64,000 nt of DNA, taken from Pseudomonadales bacterium. GTDB taxonomy: Bacteria > Pseudomonadota > Gammaproteobacteria > Pseudomonadales > Halieaceae. Shown here piece by piece: positions 17,138 through 26,200 of this stretch (positions within the stretch are counted from its first letter, which is position 1; the number at the start of each line of letters is the position of its first letter). The notes beneath the pieces are model-generated. The model made no database searches. It was not told the origin of the DNA and saw nothing but the letters and a program-made list of their open reading frames with translations. Position numbers and translations under genes: made by a program. The stretch spans positions 186,001 to 250,000 of the forward strand of contig JACKNV010000005.1 of assembly GCA_024234735.1 (NCBI GenBank), written 5' to 3'.

Positions 17138-18157
17138 ATGGACATACGGCGCAGGCACTTGCTGGGGCTGGCCGCTGCGGCCAGTGCCGCCCCTTTGCTG
17201 GGGGGGTGCGGTGACGATGAACCGGTACTCAAGCCGGACACCCGTTTTCCCCGTGGGCCCTTCGGGGCCGACTCCACCGCCGAGGAGGTGACCGCGGGCC
17301 TGGACCTGAGCGGCAGGACCGCGCTCGTCACTGGCTGCAACTCCGGCCTCGGCTATGAAACCATGCGGGTGCTGGCGCTGCGCGGAGCCCACGTGATCGG
17401 CACCGGGCGCACGCTGGAAAAGGCCGCGGCGGCCTGCGCCTCGGTGAGCGGGCACACCACGCCGCTGGCGCTGGAGCTGACCGATTTCAGCTCCGTGGTG
17501 GCCTGTGCTGAGGCGGTCGAGGCGCTGCCGGCCAACCTGGACATGCTGATCTGCAACGCCGGTATCAACACCTTTGGTGAGTTGGAGCTGGTCAACGGCG
17601 TGGAGAAAATATTCGTGGTCAATTTCCTCGGCCACTTCGTGCTGGTAAACCGGCTGTTGCCGGCGATGGAGGCGGCGGGGACCGGGCGCATCGTCAACGT
17701 GGGCAGCCGCTCCGGATACATGCAGGCGCCACCCCAGGGCATAGACTTTGACAACCTGCGCGGTGAGGGGGCCTACGATGCCGGCGAGGCCTACGGCCGC
17801 TCCAAACTGGCCAACGCCCTGTTTTCCCTGGCCCTGGCGGAGCGCCTGCAGGGTACCGGCGTAACCTCCAACGTGGTCCATCCCGGGCTGGTGGTTACCA
17901 ATATCGCCCGCACCGCGCCGGTGGTCCTGCGCGAGGCCTTCGAGCGCCTCGGCCCGCTGTTCGCGAAATCCCCTGCCGAAGGCGCGGCCACCCAGGTTTA
18001 TGTGGCCACCAGCCCGTTGCTGAATGGGGTCAGCGGCGCCTACTTCGTGGACTGCAACCCGGTGATCGTGAGCGGCGATCACCACATGTACGACCGCGCC
18101 CAGGCCGCCCGGCTGTGGTCCGAGGCACAGGCCCTGACTGCGGACTACCTGGTCTAG
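17138..18157 (+). CDS. Tat-exported lipoprotein of the SDR family
   Basis: A short-chain dehydrogenase (339 residues) with an export signal. The N-terminus reads RRRHLLGL followed by an Ala-rich hydrophobic stretch and LLGGC, a twin-arginine signal with lipobox (Cys 24). The mature domain has TGCNSGLG, CNAGIN, a Ser in VGSRSG and YGRSK, matching the retinol dehydrogenase-like group. SDRs are nearly always cytosolic because they need NAD(P)H; Tat export would allow folding with cofactor first. ATG at 17138 is chosen because an earlier in-frame start would bury the Tat motif. It converges, with a 4-bp overlap, on an exported methyltransferase-like gene. Substrate unknown. Confidence 0.85.
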   Translation: MDIRRRHLLGLAAAASAAPLLGGCGDDEPVLKPDTRFPRGPFGADSTAEEVTAGLDLSGRTALVTGCNSGLGYETMRVLALRGAHVIGTGRTLEKAAAACASVSGHTTPLALELTDFSSVVACAEAVEALPANLDMLICNAGINTFGELELVNGVEKIFVVNFLGHFVLVNRLLPAMEAAGTGRIVNVGSRSGYMQAPPQGIDFDNLRGEGAYDAGEAYGRSKLANALFSLALAERLQGTGVTSNVVHPGLVVTNIARTAPVVLREAFERLGPLFAKSPAEGAATQVYVATSPLLNGVSGAYFVDCNPVIVSGDHHMYDRAQAARLWSEAQALTADYLV

Positions 18158-19017
18158 TCCACCGCCTTGCGGAACAGCAGGGTCATGCGATCCGACTCGC
18201 CTATGGCTTCCATCCCGGCGCGCAGTTCGGGGTCATCCTGGCTGGTGCGCAGGGTCGGGGGCAGGCGCCACACGGTGTCCTCGGGCCCGGGCTGGTCGGC
18301 CGGGTTGGCGTTGATGTCGCTGCTGTCCACCAGCTGGAAGCCGGCGTCCTCGAACATCTCTATCACGTCGGCCTCCTCGAGGTAACCGCGGCTGCCATCG
18401 GTCCCGGATTCGTCCTCGCTGGGCGGCGCGCGATGTTGCACCACACCCACCAGGCCGTCGTCCTTGAGCAGGCTGCGCGCGGCCGCGAGGGCCTGGCTGC
18501 GGGTGCCGGCCTGGGCCTCGAAGCGGTTGAGGTTATGCAGGGCGCGGATAAACAACACCCGGTCCACGGTGCCGGCCAGTTCCGGCGGCACGCTGCTGAA
18601 CGTGAAGCCGCGGGCCTCGATGCCATTGTCGGTGAAGCCGACCACCATCTCGGGGAACGCCCCGGTGGAGGCCACGCGCTCGGCGATCCAGTCATCGGTG
18701 GCGAAGCCAAACATGGACCACATGCGATCGGCATAGTTGACCCCGTAGAGGGTGCCCTCGCCGCCCAGGTAAGGCGCCAGGATGCGGGTATACCAGCCGC
18801 CGCCGGGCAGCACTTCGGCCACGGTCATGCCCGGCTCGACCTGGAAGAACTCCAGGGTTGCCTGGGGGTGGCGAGCGCCGTCCCGGGCGCGCTCCTGGTC
18901 GCTGCGCGCGGCGATCACCGCGGCCAGGGAGGCGCTGCTTTCAGGGCTTACCTGCGCCAGTGCCGGGGCGGCCAGCGCTGTAGCCAGCAGCGGGGCCAGC
19001 AGTCGTTTATGTAACAT
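18154..19017 (-). CDS. Exported methyltransferase-like protein (COG4798 type)
   Basis: A 287-residue protein with a signal peptide (MLHKRLLAPLLATALAAPALAQ) and a class I SAM-methyltransferase-like fold. TVAEVLPGGGWYTRIL resembles motif I and DRVLFIRALHN the acidic/post-II region. It matches the group called 'predicted methyltransferase' (COG4798), many members of which carry leader peptides. How SAM would reach an exported enzyme is unclear, so it may have lost catalysis or bind another ligand. ATG at 19017 with AGAGGTA 8 nt upstream is preferred over an earlier in-frame start without a ribosome site. It is convergent with the Tat SDR; a shared pathway is possible but unproven. Confidence 0.82.
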   Translation of the reverse strand: MLHKRLLAPLLATALAAPALAQVSPESSASLAAVIAARSDQERARDGARHPQATLEFFQVEPGMTVAEVLPGGGWYTRILAPYLGGEGTLYGVNYADRMWSMFGFATDDWIAERVASTGAFPEMVVGFTDNGIEARGFTFSSVPPELAGTVDRVLFIRALHNLNRFEAQAGTRSQALAAARSLLKDDGLVGVVQHRAPPSEDESGTDGSRGYLEEADVIEMFEDAGFQLVDSSDINANPADQPGPEDTVWRLPPTLRTSQDDPELRAGMEAIGESDRMTLLFRKAVD

Positions 19018-19145
19018 ATCGAGTACCTCTGGTGAGTTCACGTCCCGGCCCGGCCGGTGGTCGCCAGATAGTACAAGTTTTCCCCGGGCACGAACACAGT
19101 GCGGCAGGCCGACAGAACGCACCGCGAGGGGAGAGTGCATGTACA

Positions 19146-20108
19146 ATGGCGGCGAGTGCGGCGACCACAGCGCCGCGCAACCTGTCTGACCTGGTTCCGG
19201 GGCCCGATGCCATGACCGAACGCGAGAGATTTCCTTTTCCCAGCGCCGCCCAGGACGCCGCCTCCGCCAGCCAGGACGCCGATACCCCGCAAACCCGGTC
19301 GAGTTCCTATCGCCTGGCGTTTGCCGACCCGGAGTTCCTGCTGCGCGAAGAGTTGCGCCCCGTGCGCCTGCAACTGGAGCTGCTCAAACCCGACCTGGTG
19401 CAGAGCGATGCCGGCATTCACTCGACCGTGGTCATTTTCGGCAGCGCCCGCATACCCGACGAGGAAACCGCCCGCGCGCGGTTGCACACGGCCCGGACCG
19501 CGGCGGCCGCCGCTCCCGACGACGCCCGCCTGCAGCGCGCCGCGCGGGTAGCCGCCAGGGTTCTGGACAACAGCCGATACTACAACGAAGCCCGCAAGTT
19601 GGGGGAGCTGATCACGCGCGGCGCCCAATCCGCCGAGCACTGTGACCTGGTGGTTATCACCGGGGGTGGCCCCGGGATCATGGAGGCCGCCAACCGCGGC
19701 GCAATGGAGGCGGGGGGCAAAAGCATCGGCCTGAATATCGTGTTGCCTTTCGAGCAGCGCCCCAACCCGTATATCACCCCGGAACTGTGTTTTCATTTTC
19801 ATTATTTCGCCATCAGGAAAATGCACTTCCTCAAACGGGCCCGGGCGCTGGTCGCCTGCCCGGGCGGGTTTGGCACACTGGACGAACTGTTCGAGACGCT
19901 CACCCTCATCCAGACCCGCAAGATAGAGCCGGTCCCCGTGCTGCTGATGGGCAGCCGCTACTGGCGTCGTATCGTCGATTTCGAGGCGCTGGTGGAAGAG
20001 GGTGCCATCAGCGAACACGACCTCGATATATTCCAGTACGTCGACTCGGCACAGGAAGCCTGGGATATTATCCAGGCGGCCCACGAGGGCTGTGCCTCCC
20101 CCGGCTGA
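19146..20108 (+). CDS. LOG-family Rossmann protein (nucleoside-5'-monophosphate phosphoribohydrolase-like)
   Basis: Carries the LOG/TIGR00730 signature: VVITGGGPGIMEAANRGA followed by CPGGFGTLDELFE, the PGGxGTxxE motif that cleaves ribose-5-phosphate from nucleoside monophosphates, including cytokinin precursors in plants. Here it would act in nucleotide salvage in the cytosol. Simple LOG proteins are about 190 residues; this one is 320, with an N-terminal extension of about 80 residues before the Rossmann core. Start at 19146 is supported by GAGGGGAGAG about 10 nt upstream; ATG at 19212 is an alternative with a poorer site. It is divergent from the methyltransferase-like gene. Confidence 0.88.
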   Translation: MAASAATTAPRNLSDLVPGPDAMTERERFPFPSAAQDAASASQDADTPQTRSSSYRLAFADPEFLLREELRPVRLQLELLKPDLVQSDAGIHSTVVIFGSARIPDEETARARLHTARTAAAAAPDDARLQRAARVAARVLDNSRYYNEARKLGELITRGAQSAEHCDLVVITGGGPGIMEAANRGAMEAGGKSIGLNIVLPFEQRPNPYITPELCFHFHYFAIRKMHFLKRARALVACPGGFGTLDELFETLTLIQTRKIEPVPVLLMGSRYWRRIVDFEALVEEGAISEHDLDIFQYVDSAQEAWDIIQAAHEGCASPG

Positions 20109-20183
20109 TCCCCCGGCTTGTATGCGCGGGGAAAAGCCTTATGCTGGACGTTCGAGTTTTTGGTTCCCGTTGGTGTACAGAGC

Positions 20184-21437
20184 ATGAAGGCACTGGTTGC
20201 CGTTACTTCCCTGCTGTTGTCTACAGCCCTGCTACTGATCGGCCAGGGCATGCAGCTTACCCTGGTGCCGTTGCGGGCCAGCGACAATGGCCTGTCGGAT
20301 TTCTTGATCGGGGTAAGCGCCTCCTGTTACTTCCTCGGTTTCATCGTCGGCTGTATCGGCATACCCGCGACGATCGCCCGGGCCGGACACATCCGCAGCT
20401 TCTCGGTGCTCACCGCGGTCATGATCAGCGCCGTTCTGTGCCTGGAGATGCTGGACGGCTGGCCCTTCCTGTTGGGCCTGCGCTTTCTCGTAGGAGTGGC
20501 CATTTCCGGCCTGTACACGGTAATCGAAAGCTGGCTTAACAGTCAGGCCTCGGCGGAATCCCGGGGCCGCATCCTGTCCATCTACACCTTCATCCTGCTG
20601 GCCTCGATAGCGCTCGGCCAGGCCCTGATCAACGTCGGCCCGGTGGCCTCGGCCACGCCCTTCATGCTGGCGGCAGTGTTCCTGGCGCTGGCGATCATCC
20701 CCGTGGGCCTCACCCGGCGCATGGCGCCAGCGCCCCTGGAGCCCCGGCGCATCCGCTTCAACCTGCTGTACCAGCGCTCGCGTACGGCTTTTGCCGGCGC
20801 CCTGCTGTCGGGCCTGGTGGTGGGCAGTTTCTGGTCCCTGGGAGCGGTGTTCGCCCGTGGCAATGGCGCCAGCCAGAGCGAGGTCAGCTGGTTCATAAGC
20901 GCCGCCATAGTCGGTGGTGCTCTGTTGCAGTATCCCATCGGGCTCGTGTCGGATCGCATCGACCGGCGCCGGGTGTTGCTGGCGCTGTGCCTGGGAGGGG
21001 CCGCCGCCAGCGTCGCCGTGGCCCTGAGTACCGGCCATGCCTGGCACCTGCCTACGGTGTTCCTGTTCGGCGCCATGGTCATGCCGCTCTATGCCATCTC
21101 CCTGGCTACCGCGGCGGACGTTGCCCAGAGCGACGAGTTTGTGGAGATCGGCACCTCGGTGCTGTTGCTGAACGCCCTCGGCGCGGTATCCGCGCCCCTG
21201 TTTCTCGGCCAGCTCATGAGCCTGCTCGGGCCGCCCATGCTGTTCTGGTCGTTCGCCCTGTTGTGCCTGCTCTTCGCAGCCTACGTAACCAGGCAACTGC
21301 GGGATGCGCGGGCGGTTTCCGTGGTGCAACAGGTGCCGTTTACTGCCGCGTCGCCCGATGTGGCACCGGCCAGTTTCGAGCTCGATCCCCGGGGTGAGGA
21401 ACACGCCCAGGCGGGCGAGCGCCCCGCCGACGATTGA
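20184..21437 (+). CDS. MFS transporter (YcaD-like)
   Basis: A 417-residue major facilitator protein with about 12 hydrophobic segments. The TM2-3 and TM8-9 loops have the basic turn of the superfamily (the second is VSDRIDRRRVL), and GLYTVIESWLNSQASAESRGRILSIY matches the YcaD-type subgroup. Substrate unknown. The hydrophilic C-terminal tail of about 40 residues is not conserved. The ATG at 20184 begins the first membrane helix; no strong ribosome site is visible. Its stop overlaps the TTG start of the next gene, so the two are probably translationally coupled. Confidence 0.88.
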   Translation: MKALVAVTSLLLSTALLLIGQGMQLTLVPLRASDNGLSDFLIGVSASCYFLGFIVGCIGIPATIARAGHIRSFSVLTAVMISAVLCLEMLDGWPFLLGLRFLVGVAISGLYTVIESWLNSQASAESRGRILSIYTFILLASIALGQALINVGPVASATPFMLAAVFLALAIIPVGLTRRMAPAPLEPRRIRFNLLYQRSRTAFAGALLSGLVVGSFWSLGAVFARGNGASQSEVSWFISAAIVGGALLQYPIGLVSDRIDRRRVLLALCLGGAAASVAVALSTGHAWHLPTVFLFGAMVMPLYAISLATAADVAQSDEFVEIGTSVLLLNALGAVSAPLFLGQLMSLLGPPMLFWSFALLCLLFAAYVTRQLRDARAVSVVQQVPFTAASPDVAPASFELDPRGEEHAQAGERPADD

Positions 21438-23152
21438 GCGCCACTTCCCGGCGAGGCCCCGGCACCCTGCTGGCGGGACTGGGGCTGCTGTTCCTGCTGG
21501 CCCTGCTGCCGCGCCTGTACAGCGCCCTCACTGTCGGCTGGCACTGGGATTACCCCGGCAGCTTCACCCTGGTGAATTTCGACGAGGCCGGTTCCTGCCG
21601 CGCGGCCCTGGCGGGTTTCGACTATTCACCTTTTATCGGGCGCCAGACCATCGCCCTGGCAACCGCCCTGGATATGGGGCCGCCGCGGGATGTTGCCGGG
21701 GACGCCACAGCGGTAAAGCGGTATTGCCACAGTCCCGGCCACCTGCTGGTGGCGCGGGTCTACTCCGCGGTGACTGGCGCACTCACCGCGCCGACTGTGG
21801 TGATCATCGGCCTGCTGCTGGTGCCCGGGCGTGCGGCGGTGGGGTGGATCGCCGGGGCCCTGCTGGCGCTGTCCGGCTTCCATATGGCCGAGTCCCACAG
21901 CGCCACGGTGGATGCGCCCTCGGTGTTCTTCATCTACACCTTTCTCGCCTGGATGATATACGCCGTCGGGACCCGCCGTCGCTGGGCACTGCTGGCCAGC
22001 CCGCTGCTGCTGGTGCCGGCCATGTGGAGCAAATACTGGGTGTTCGCCCTGGTGGCCTATGCGGCGGTACTGCCCGGGCGTGCCTGGGATTATCTCTGCC
22101 ACGGTATCAGCCAGCGCCGCCTGGTACTGATCGTGCTGGCCACTGCGGCGCTGCTGGGCCTGCTCGGCAATGCCGATTTTCAGCGCGCCGGCCGGTATCC
22201 GTTGCTGGCTGCCTGGTATCTGGTGATCCCCTGGCGCACGGTACGGCGCCCGATGATCCTGTGGTGGCTGGCGGTGCCGGTGCTGGCCTGCCTGTTGTGC
22301 CGGGTAGACGTGATCGCCACCTACACCACCGGTGCGATGAGCAGCGGCTTCGGCAGCGGCTATGGCGCCATCGGCTGGCACAAGTGGCTGCGCAACCTGC
22401 TCGACCTGCCGCTGGTGTTGCTGGTGGGGCTGGGCCTGCCCGCCTGCCTGTTTATTCCAGCCGGTGTCCGCGCCCTGTGGAAGCTGCACGACAAGGGGCG
22501 CGCCTGGTTGTGCCTGCTGCCACTGCTGGTGTTTGCCTTGTACATGGCCGTGCTGGCCCCGGTCACCTACTACCGCCATTACCTGCCGCTGCTGCCCGGT
22601 GCCGCCCTGTTGGCCGCGCTCGGTGTGTGCAGCACCGGCTGGCTAGCGCGGCGCTGGTTTATGGCGCTGTTTTTCCTGTGGCCGACGCTGCTGGCAGTGG
22701 ATCTGGTGGCGGACTACCACCGCGATCCGCGCCTGGAATTGCGCGCCTGGTACCACGCGCATCCGGATGCACGGGTATTCACCAGCTACTATGTCAACCC
22801 GCCGGCGGGCGCGCAGAGTCGGAGTCGCTTGTTCCACCCGGAGTATGCCGCCGGCGATGCCGCCGCGCTGCGCAGTGCTGACTATCTCGTGCTCAGTGAA
22901 AACTGGTATGACACGGCTTATGCCAACGAGTTGAACGGGCCGCTGGTGGGCGACCCGGCGCGCCTGGTCAAGACGCGCCCAGAGTACGTGCGTTTCTATC
23001 GGGATGCGCTGGCCGGCCGCCACCCACACCTGCAGCCCGAGGAGAACCTTGCCGTGGAGAATTTCATGCCGGAACTGCTGTTGCACCGCCGTTTCTACGG
23101 TACCTTCCAGTTGTTTGTGGGCGATCTGGTGATATTGCGTGTCCTCGACTAG
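21434..23152 (+). CDS. GT-C-type membrane glycosyltransferase-like protein
   Basis: A 572-residue polytopic membrane protein resembling GT39/ArnT-type enzymes that use polyprenyl-phosphate sugars at the periplasmic face. The first outer loop has LVNFDEAGS, an acidic pair at the position where GT-C enzymes keep catalytic Asp/Glu. There are about 10-12 membrane segments and a soluble C-terminal domain of about 130 residues. It starts with TTG in the overlap TTGA with the upstream MFS gene; no ribosome site is obvious, which supports coupled translation. It overlaps the next gene by 14 bp. The acceptor is unknown. Confidence 0.7.
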   Translation: MSATSRRGPGTLLAGLGLLFLLALLPRLYSALTVGWHWDYPGSFTLVNFDEAGSCRAALAGFDYSPFIGRQTIALATALDMGPPRDVAGDATAVKRYCHSPGHLLVARVYSAVTGALTAPTVVIIGLLLVPGRAAVGWIAGALLALSGFHMAESHSATVDAPSVFFIYTFLAWMIYAVGTRRRWALLASPLLLVPAMWSKYWVFALVAYAAVLPGRAWDYLCHGISQRRLVLIVLATAALLGLLGNADFQRAGRYPLLAAWYLVIPWRTVRRPMILWWLAVPVLACLLCRVDVIATYTTGAMSSGFGSGYGAIGWHKWLRNLLDLPLVLLVGLGLPACLFIPAGVRALWKLHDKGRAWLCLLPLLVFALYMAVLAPVTYYRHYLPLLPGAALLAALGVCSTGWLARRWFMALFFLWPTLLAVDLVADYHRDPRLELRAWYHAHPDARVFTSYYVNPPAGAQSRSRLFHPEYAAGDAAALRSADYLVLSENWYDTAYANELNGPLVGDPARLVKTRPEYVRFYRDALAGRHPHLQPEENLAVENFMPELLLHRRFYGTFQLFVGDLVILRVLD

Positions 23153-24857
23153 GGCGATCAGTGCCGGCAGCCTGCTCCTGCTGTTGGCGGGGGGGCTGTG
23201 GACCTTGTCCTTCGGCTACACCGAAATGGCGGGCTCCGATATGTGGTGGCATATCGCTGCCGGGCGGGAGCTGGTGCAGACGGGCACGCCCTGGATGCTG
23301 GATGACTGGTCCTTCAGCGCCCATGGCCACCCCTGGCACAATCACGAATGGCTGGCCGACTTGCTGTACTACGCCTGGGTGAGTGCCTTCGGGGTGCCCA
23401 GCCTGGTGTACTGGAAGTGGCTGCTGATCCTGGCGACCTATATGCTGCTGCTGGTTACCCTGGCGCGGGTAACCGGCAGCTGGCTGGCGGCGCTGCCCGG
23501 TGCTGCGCTGGCGGTAGCGCTGGCAGCACCGTTCCTGGATATCCGCCCCCATCTGTACTCCCTGCTTTGTTACAGCGTGCTGCTATACGGCGGGTTGGCC
23601 CGTCAGCCCAGGTTGTACTGGTTGCTGCCGTTGTTTGTCTTGTGGGTCAACCTGCACGGCGGTTTTTTCTTTGGCCTCATGGCCCTGGGTATACTGCTGT
23701 TCCCCTGGCGGGCACCGCGGCCGGCCGCGCTCGGGGCCGCGCTCGCGGTGGGGCTGGCCTGCCTGCTGGCCACCGCCCTGAACCCGGCGGGGCTGAAGGC
23801 GGTGCTCTACCCGCTGGGCTATGCCTTCGACGGCAGCTCGCCCTACCGTCAGTTGAGTGAGTGGTTGTCGCCCTTTGTCGCCGGGGGAATCCGCTCGCCG
23901 CTGTTTTTCTATGTCATGTGGATGCCCCTGCTGGGGCTGGCGTACCTGCTGCCGGCGGTGCGACGGGCGGCCGACGTGCCCTTCGAGGGGATCGCCCTGA
24001 CGCTGCTCACCCTGGCCATGGCGCTCACCAGTCGCCGTTTCATCCCCCTGTTCGGTATGTCGCTGGCGCTGCTGTTGAGTCCCCTGGTTGCCCTGCTCGT
24101 GCAGCGCCTGCGCCTGGAGCGCCACAGCCTCGCGCTGGGGTCGGTGCTGCTGCTGTGCGCCCTGTACCGGCTGCTACCGTACAGCCTGCAGGCCGCCCCC
24201 AACTTTCACTACCTCACAGCCGAGTACAGTTACCCGGTGGATATGCTGAACTTCATCGAGGCCAACGATATCCGCGGTAATGTCTACGCCTTCTATAACT
24301 GGGGAGGGTACGTCCACTGGCGTACCGACGGCGCCCTGCGGGTTTTCATCGACGGCCGCGCCGATACCGTCTACGACGCCGCCACCTACCGGCACTACGT
24401 GACGGTGCTGGGTTCTGGCCCGGGCTGGGTGCGCGAACTGGAGGCAACCGACGCCGATTACCTGCTGTGGCCGCTGCGGCGCGGCCATGGCCAGGAAAAA
24501 CTGGCTGAACTGCTGGCCACCGGCCGCTGGCAGCCAGTGTATGCCGATGCCGTGTCGTTTTTGCTGGCCCGGGCAGAGCAGCCGCAGGCCGGCGAGGTGC
24601 GGCCCTCGCAAGCGGGCCCGTGGCAGGAACTGGCCGCGGCTCACGGCCGCTATCGGGAGGGCGATGTGACGGGGGCGCTCGAGCACGCGCGCGCAGCGCA
24701 TAGCGCCATGCCCTGGCACCAGGGTGCCTGCAACCTGCTGATGGAGGGCTATGCCCAACAGGCGGATGAGGCCAGAATGCGGCAGGTATACACCGAGTGC
24801 CGGCACTATTTTCCCTCGAGGTATATACGTGCGGCGCACATACCGCAGCGCCCCTGA
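23139..24857 (+). CDS. GT-C-like polytopic membrane protein with C-terminal soluble domain
   Basis: A 572-residue membrane protein starting at GTG inside the 3' end of the preceding gene. The first periplasmic loop has GSDMWWHIAAGRELVQTG and then HPWHNHEWLADLLYY. This conserved pattern marks a widespread family annotated only as hypothetical or GT39-like membrane proteins; the Asp before WWH is the likely equivalent of the GT-C acidic residue. About 10 helices are followed by a soluble region of some 200 residues, including a helical TPR-like end. It is probably co-translated with the gene upstream, as part of one lipid-linked sugar transfer system. Confidence 0.65.
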   Translation: MSSTRAISAGSLLLLLAGGLWTLSFGYTEMAGSDMWWHIAAGRELVQTGTPWMLDDWSFSAHGHPWHNHEWLADLLYYAWVSAFGVPSLVYWKWLLILATYMLLLVTLARVTGSWLAALPGAALAVALAAPFLDIRPHLYSLLCYSVLLYGGLARQPRLYWLLPLFVLWVNLHGGFFFGLMALGILLFPWRAPRPAALGAALAVGLACLLATALNPAGLKAVLYPLGYAFDGSSPYRQLSEWLSPFVAGGIRSPLFFYVMWMPLLGLAYLLPAVRRAADVPFEGIALTLLTLAMALTSRRFIPLFGMSLALLLSPLVALLVQRLRLERHSLALGSVLLLCALYRLLPYSLQAAPNFHYLTAEYSYPVDMLNFIEANDIRGNVYAFYNWGGYVHWRTDGALRVFIDGRADTVYDAATYRHYVTVLGSGPGWVRELEATDADYLLWPLRRGHGQEKLAELLATGRWQPVYADAVSFLLARAEQPQAGEVRPSQAGPWQELAAAHGRYREGDVTGALEHARAAHSAMPWHQGACNLLMEGYAQQADEARMRQVYTECRHYFPSRYIRAAHIPQRP

Positions 24858-24873
24858 GCGCCGCCGGCGGGTG

Positions 24874-25758
24874 TCAGCGCAGCTCGCCGAGCAGCCGGTC
24901 CGCCAGGGTGCGCGCCTGGCTGGCGTAGGACCCGCCAAACAGGTTGAAATGATTGAGGACGTGATACAGGTTGTACAGCCGTTTTCGCGTGGCGTAGCCG
25001 GGTTGCAGTGGCCAGGCGCCGCGGTAGGCCCGGTAGAAGCTGCTGTCGAAACCCCCGAACAGCTCGGTCATGGCCAGGTCGGCTTCGCGATCTCCATAGT
25101 AGACCGCCGGGTCGAAAATCACCGGGCAGCCGTCACCGGTCGTTGCCCAGTTGCCTGCCCACAGGTCGCCGTGCAGCAGTGAGGGTTGCGGGCAGTGGCC
25201 ATCCAGCAACCGGGGAATGGCCTCTTGCAGGTGCTGCAGGCGTTCCAGGGTGTCTCCCGCCAAGCCGCCTTCGCGGGCCAGCTGCAGTTGCCGGCCGATA
25301 CGCTGGTCGCGGAAGAATACTGCCCAGTCCTGTGTCCAGGTATTGTACTGCGGGCTGGCGCCGATGGTGTTGTCCCGCTCCCAGCCGAACGCCTGTGCGG
25401 TGCAGCGGTGCATGGCGGCCAGCTGTTCGCCCAGCAGCGCGCTGCTATCCGACCGGGAGGGGGCAAACGCGATGCACTCCAGCGCCAGCCAACTGCGCCC
25501 CCCGGCGATGCCCCAGGCGATCGGCCGCGGCGCGCGCACGCTGGCGCTGGCGAGGATCGCCGCCAGCCCGGCTGCCTCGGCGGAGAACATCTCCAGCCCA
25601 TCGGCGCTGTTGAGTTTGATGAACAGGGTGCGGTCGCGCCCCTGGACCCGGAAAGCCTCATTGATACAGCCGCCCCCCAGGGGCCGGCGTTCGCGGGCGG
25701 TAAACGGCTCGCCCAGCGCCCGCGACAAGGCCTCCTCTATCTGCTGCCACACAGCCAT
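24874..25758 (-). CDS. Fructosamine kinase family protein (YniA-like)
   Basis: Protein-repair type kinase of about 294 residues related to fructosamine-3-kinases, which phosphorylate sugar adducts on protein amines so that they fall off. It has LGGGCINEAFRV as nucleotide loop, LLHGDLWAGNW as catalytic loop (HGDxxxxN) and VIFDPAVYYGDREADLAMTELFGGF as metal-binding and family signature. The ATG at 25758 gives an N-terminus (MAVWQQIEEALSRALGE) aligned with E. coli YniA. A TTG 36 nt earlier remains possible. It converges on the GT-C-like pair and is divergent from tRNA-Val. Confidence 0.9.
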   Translation of the reverse strand: MAVWQQIEEALSRALGEPFTARERRPLGGGCINEAFRVQGRDRTLFIKLNSADGLEMFSAEAAGLAAILASASVRAPRPIAWGIAGGRSWLALECIAFAPSRSDSSALLGEQLAAMHRCTAQAFGWERDNTIGASPQYNTWTQDWAVFFRDQRIGRQLQLAREGGLAGDTLERLQHLQEAIPRLLDGHCPQPSLLHGDLWAGNWATTGDGCPVIFDPAVYYGDREADLAMTELFGGFDSSFYRAYRGAWPLQPGYATRKRLYNLYHVLNHFNLFGGSYASQARTLADRLLGELR

Positions 25759-25800
25759 GTCCCCCGCTAAGCGGCCGGGAATAATCACCTCCAACGGGGA

Positions 25801-25829
25801 TTGAGCCCGACCGGGTAGATGCTTATAAT
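25801..25829 (+). promoter_or_regulatory. tRNA-Val promoter
   Basis: -35 TTGAGC (25801-25806), exactly 17 nt, then a consensus -10 TATAAT (25824-25829), 15 bp before the tRNA 5' end. Strong sigma70 promoter expected for a stable RNA. Confidence 0.85.
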
Positions 25830-25844
25830 GCCCGACCTCGCTAC

Positions 25845-25921
<77 letters not shown>

Positions 25922-25930
25922 AACATAAGA

Positions 25931-25953
25931 CCCCGCCACCTGGCGGGGTTTTT
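25931..25953 (+). terminator. Intrinsic terminator after tRNA-Val
   Basis: Seven-bp stem CCCCGCC/GGCGGGG with loop ACCT, followed by five T residues (25949-25953), starting 9 nt after the tRNA CCA end. Together with the upstream promoter it defines a single-gene transcription unit. Confidence 0.92.
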
Positions 25954-26200
25954 CATGTGACAGGGTCATCCGCAGGTTGAAAACTGCCTTCCCTAGATGA
26001 CGTGGGCAATAGGCAACGAGGCGTGCTGGGTCGTCACGGACTGCAGGCCGTAGCGATTCATGAAGTGGTGCGCCTGCGTTCCGGTGACTGATGGAAGCTG
26101 CGCGACTGATCAAACGGGAAAACCACAGGTGCCCTGTGGAGGGCACACTGGGCGATCGCTTGCCAGACACGACGAATGGAAGCGGTATGAAACGGTGTTG
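25954..26200. other. Gene-free stretch between tRNA-Val and the small secreted protein
   Basis: About 250 bp with no credible gene. A 106-codon frame crosses it on the minus strand but runs back through the tRNA terminator, has no family resemblance and no ribosome site. No att-like copy of the tRNA 3' end is seen. Confidence 0.6.
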
